A stretch of 16,823 nt of DNA from CAYZTD01 sp964638155 (GTDB lineage Archaea; Thermoplasmatota; E2; DHVEG-1). The position numbers and the translations under genes were made by a program. This document shows positions 14,724-16,823 of this stretch, piece by piece; the first letter of the stretch is position 1; the number at the start of each line of letters is the position of its first letter. The stretch covers positions 1 through 16,823 of the forward strand of contig CAZWYI010000037.1 in NCBI GenBank assembly GCA_964638155.1, read 5' to 3'. The notes beneath the pieces were generated by a model. It was given only the letters and a program-made list of their open reading frames with translations, did not search any database and was not told the DNA's origin.

Positions 14724-15737
14724 ATGAAAGTTGATATTATAGGTGGTGGAATAGCAGGAATTAGTGCTTCCATTGCATTAAAAAAACAAGATAACTCAAT
14801 AGATGTTATTTTACATGAAAAAAACAAAAAAATAGGATATAATCATAATGCAAGAAAATGTGGGGAAGGTTACCAATATGTAAAAGAATGGGGATGCGAA
14901 AAACCATTAAAGAAAAGTATTTTTTGTGAAATTAAAAGAGTTGAAATAAACATTGGAGGTAAAACTAGTATTTTTCCCTCAAAACCTAATACTCTTTTTA
15001 CATTAAACAAACCAGAGTTTATATGTCAAATGAAAAGAAAAGCAGAAAAATTAGGAGTAAAAATTTTAACAGATCACAAAATAAAAAATATAAACGAATT
15101 AGATTCTGATTACATGATAGATGCCTCTGGCTGTCCTAGTTTAGTAAAAAGAAACCTTAATTTGAAAAACAAGTTTGTAAGCGTTGGTTATCAACAAACC
15201 ATAGAAAATTATGATGAATTTGATAAAAATGTATATAAATTATTTTCCGAGGGGGATACAGGGTATTATTGGATCTTTCCAAGGAATCCAGATAAAAAAG
15301 AAGTAAATGTAGGATTTGGTACATTTGGAAAAGATAAATATAATCTCGTAAAAATGCTAGAAAAATTCAAAGAAAAAAATAACATAACAGGTGATATCAA
15401 CTATCGATCAGGTGGATTAATTCCATTGGGTCTTCAGAGACCTCTGAAATATAAAAATATAATATTTGTTGGCGATGCAGGGGTAGGAACTTTTACACTA
15501 TGGGGAGAAGGGAATTACAGAGCAATAATAAGTGGAAATATTGCAGCAGATTGTATATCAAATAATTGTACTTGGAAATATCCAAGAATTATAAATCAAA
15601 CATTTGGGAAATGGGATTTTTTTGGTAAAACTTATATAAAAACTAGTAACTTATTTAAAAAAATTGGACCTCGTGCAGTAAATAAATTATTAGAAATTTT
15701 ATTTAACAAACATGTGATTAAATTTATGTTTGAGTAA
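14724..15737 (+). CDS. Geranylgeranyl reductase-family FAD-dependent oxidoreductase
   Basis: This flavoprotein is of the type that saturates the double bonds of isoprenoid chains in archaeal lipids. Seen in 337 residues: the FAD dinucleotide loop GGGIAG (7-12), the ribose-binding acid Glu32 in LHEKN, a CGEG stretch (46-49), the substrate-pocket motif GYYWIFPRN (180-188), and the second FAD motif GDAGVGTFTLWGEGN (250-264). It is shorter than many archaeal geranylgeranyl reductases as I remember them (nearer 400), mainly in the C-terminal part. A dehalogenase or halogenase-like relative of the same fold is possible but less likely. It ends one base before the oppositely oriented tRNA-Thr. With the UbiA gene it is the second prenyl-lipid-type function in the window. 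Confidence 0.82.
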   Translation: MKVDIIGGGIAGISASIALKKQDNSIDVILHEKNKKIGYNHNARKCGEGYQYVKEWGCEKPLKKSIFCEIKRVEINIGGKTSIFPSKPNTLFTLNKPEFICQMKRKAEKLGVKILTDHKIKNINELDSDYMIDASGCPSLVKRNLNLKNKFVSVGYQQTIENYDEFDKNVYKLFSEGDTGYYWIFPRNPDKKEVNVGFGTFGKDKYNLVKMLEKFKEKNNITGDINYRSGGLIPLGLQRPLKYKNIIFVGDAGVGTFTLWGEGNYRAIISGNIAADCISNNCTWKYPRIINQTFGKWDFFGKTYIKTSNLFKKIGPRAVNKLLEILFNKHVIKFMFE

Positions 15738-15812
15738 AGCCGATGGAGGGATTTGAACCCTCGGCCTGCTGATTACGAATCAGCCGCTCAAGCCGAGCTA
15801 AGCTACATCGGC
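15738..15812 (-). tRNA. tRNA-Thr(CGU)
   Basis: Read on the minus strand, the acceptor GCCGATG pairs with CATCGGC. The D arm is GCTT...GAGC. The anticodon arm is GCTGA-TTCGTAA-TCAGC with anticodon CGT, the variable region is AGGCC and the T arm is GAGGG-TTCAAAT-CCCTC. The discriminator is T, as in archaeal tRNA-Thr. CCA is not encoded and there is no intron. A TATA-like stretch around 15834-15843 would place the start at the 5' end of the tRNA. Confidence 0.95.
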
Positions 15813-15913
15813 ATAGTTAACTTTTTTTGGAAATACTATAGTCTTTTAAAGATTTGTCTATCTATTTTTTCCGTAACATCTTTTTACCTAGCAAATATTA
15901 TACTAAAATAATT

Positions 15914-15921
15914 GGAGTGAT
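15914..15921 (+). promoter_or_regulatory. Ribosome binding site setting the rnhB start
   Basis: GGAGTGAT ends six bases before GTG at 15928. It supports a start in the short first exon, not at the TTG (15996) that a search for one uninterrupted frame would choose. Confidence 0.55.
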
Positions 15922-15927
15922 ATAATT

Positions 15928-16631
15928 GTGAATGATTTAATGACAGGGGTCGACGAAGCGGGTAGAAAATAAAAGAGAAATAAAGTATCTTTTATTTGCC
16001 CAGAGGTCCTGTAATCGGCCCTTTGGTTGTCTGTGCTGTAAAAGTTGATGATAATTCAAAGCTTGTTAAAAATAAAATTAAAGATTCAAAAAGACTCTCG
16101 CCTAGAAGAAGGGAGTACCTTGCAAAAAAAATAAAAAAATTTGCAATTGATTATGAAATACTAGTTATTCCTGCAAAAGACATAGATGATATGAGAAAGG
16201 TTATGACTTTAAACGAAATTGAAGTCTATGCTTTTTCTAAAGTTATTAAAAGAATTCGACCTGAAACTTGTTATGTTGACTCAGCTGATACTGATGAAGA
16301 ACGATTTAAAAATAATATTTTGAATAATTTATCTTTCAAACCAAACATAGTATCAAGGCATAAAGCCGATGACATATATCCTGTTGTTAGTGCCGCATCT
16401 ATTTTGGCAAAAATTAGAAGAGATGCAGAAATTAGAGATATCGCATTTAAACTCGAAAAAAAAATAGGTATTCCAATGGGCAGTGGTTATCCCGCAGATC
16501 CAATAACTGTTAGATTTTTAAGATCATGGTTTAGAAAATATAACAAATTTCCTTCAGAAGTTAGACATTCTTGGAACACAATTAAACGATATGAAAAAAG
16601 TAAGAAAACAAAAACTCTGGATGATTTTTAA
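15928..16631 (+). CDS. rnhB: Ribonuclease HII, split by a 38-nt intron: join(15928..15965, 16004..16631)
   Basis: RNase HII cuts RNA in RNA-DNA hybrids and removes single ribonucleotides from DNA. Joining the two exons gives 221 residues, a normal archaeal length, with all four catalytic acids: Asp9-Glu10 in GVDEAGRG, Asp105 in YVDSAD and Asp135 in HKADD. The family motifs GPVIGPLVV, KDSKRLS, YPVVSAASILAK and RHSWNT are also intact. Unspliced, the first frame stops after 14 codons, and the second frame (TTG at 15996) lacks the catalytic Asp-Glu pair. Exon 1 has its own ribosome site. Apart from the 38-nt insert every position looks conserved, which argues for a functional, spliced gene instead of a pseudogene. 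An ATG at 15940 is an alternative start. A sequencing error cannot explain a 38-nt structured insert. Confidence 0.85.
15966..16003 (+). other. Bulge-helix-bulge (BHB) intron in rnhB, 38 nt
   Basis: The inner helix is a perfect 10-bp stem (15967-15976 with 15988-15997) closing an 11-base loop. The central 4-bp helix pairs exon GGGT (15960-15963) with intron GCCC (15998-16001, read antiparallel; three G-C pairs and one G-T). It is flanked on opposite strands by two 3-base bulges, both AGA (15964-15966 and 16002-16004). The archaeal splicing endonuclease cuts after the second bulge base, giving AG|A at both sites. Ligation then yields codons GGT-AGA-GGT and restores the motif. The outer helix is weak (C15959-G16005, A15957-T16007 and G15955-C16009 with mismatches between), so this is a relaxed BHB. 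Confidence 0.8.
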
Positions 16632-16649
16632 ATTAGTTAGAGGTAAAAG

Positions 16650-16730
16650 ATGGGTCTGGATTTTAAAAAGCAGGTTAATTGGTGTTTTTAGGATGATGTT
16701 TTATAAACATAATTTTTCTTCCAGACCCAT
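16650..16730 (+). ncRNA. Candidate structured RNA or long terminator hairpin after rnhB
   Basis: A perfect 11-bp inverted repeat (ATGGGTCTGGA at 16650-16660, TCCAGACCCAT at 16720-16730) closes an 81-nt segment. Inside are a 6-bp stem (16664-16669 with 16685-16690) and a small GTTT/AAAC hairpin (16698-16708). A TATA-like TTTTTAAA (16625-16632) lies about 25 bp upstream of the outer stem. No C/D or H/ACA box set is complete. It could equally be part of the rnhB 3' end. The rest of 16632-16823 shows no certain gene. Confidence 0.35.
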
Positions 16731-16823
16731 GTTTTCTTAGGATGGGATGTTAAATTGTGAAGATATTTTTTAATAGAGGACTTTGAAAAACCCCTATTAT
16801 AGAAATCTCTTTATTCTCCTTAT

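Noticed and set aside
15966..16003. The rnhB insert as a miniature transposon or a sequencing frameshift
   Set aside because: The insert has internal complementarity and is flanked by AGA on both sides, as a short element with a 3-bp target duplication might be. However, the inverted repeat does not reach the right end (GCCC is left over), and that GCCC pairs with the exon as a BHB requires. A 38-nt structured insert is not a base-calling error.
16691..16700. A C/D box small RNA (GATGATG resembling a C box)
   Set aside because: The match to RTGATGA is incomplete and no CTGA D box lies at a suitable distance.
16750..16821. A short minus-strand open frame entering from the right edge, possibly the end of another gene
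   Set aside because: Only 23 codons before the stop are visible and they show no recognisable sequence, so I could not support it as a gene.

Overview
The window is archaeal. The genes sit behind TATA-box promoters with short or no leaders, the tRNA gene does not encode CCA, and the Ala tRNA fragment keeps the U70 of the G3:U70 pair. The gene content (geranylgeranyl-reductase-type flavoprotein, UbiA prenyltransferase, archaeal-type RNase HII) fits. The DNA is strongly AT-rich. I suspect an uncultivated euryarchaeal/Thermoplasmata-like lineage, but that placement is inference from general gene flavour.

Region 1 (1-901) is the right end of an integrated genetic element. It holds the start site of a gene running off the left edge, a tyrosine recombinase C-terminal part without a usable start codon, and a 45-bp fragment running from the anticodon stem/loop to the 3' end of a tRNA-Ala(CGC). 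This is the layout left by SSV-type integration, which splits the integrase gene at an attachment site inside it.

Region 2 (912-13547) looks like a specialised metabolic, probably lipid-related, island. A leftward pair encodes an SDR and a CapK/PaaK-type adenylating ligase. Divergent from it is an alkaline-phosphatase-superfamily phosphohydrolase. Next come two tandem B12-binding radical SAM enzymes followed by a second, paralogous CapK/PaaK ligase. Converging on these is a leftward operon of a BPL_N/glutamine-amidotransferase-like protein, a UbiA prenyltransferase and a nicotianamine-synthase-like protein. Divergent from that is a two-part GNAT protein resembling the YghO/bacterial ceramide synthase family. 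Acid activation, reduction, radical methylation or C-C chemistry, prenyl transfer and N-acylation together suggest synthesis of an unusual lipid or prenylated small molecule; the product is unknown.

Region 3 (13682-15812) has two overlapping stand-alone receiver-domain regulators, a 34-residue zinc-knuckle mini-protein, a geranylgeranyl-reductase-family flavoprotein and tRNA-Thr(CGU).

Region 4 (15914-16823) holds the most striking feature. The RNase HII gene is interrupted inside its catalytic DEAGRG motif by a 38-nt insert. The insert and its flanks fold into a bulge-helix-bulge (BHB), the substrate of the archaeal tRNA-splicing endonuclease. Cutting at the two BHB-predicted positions restores the reading frame and the motif exactly. 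This is best read as a protein-coding-gene intron in rnhB. A possible structured RNA follows the gene.
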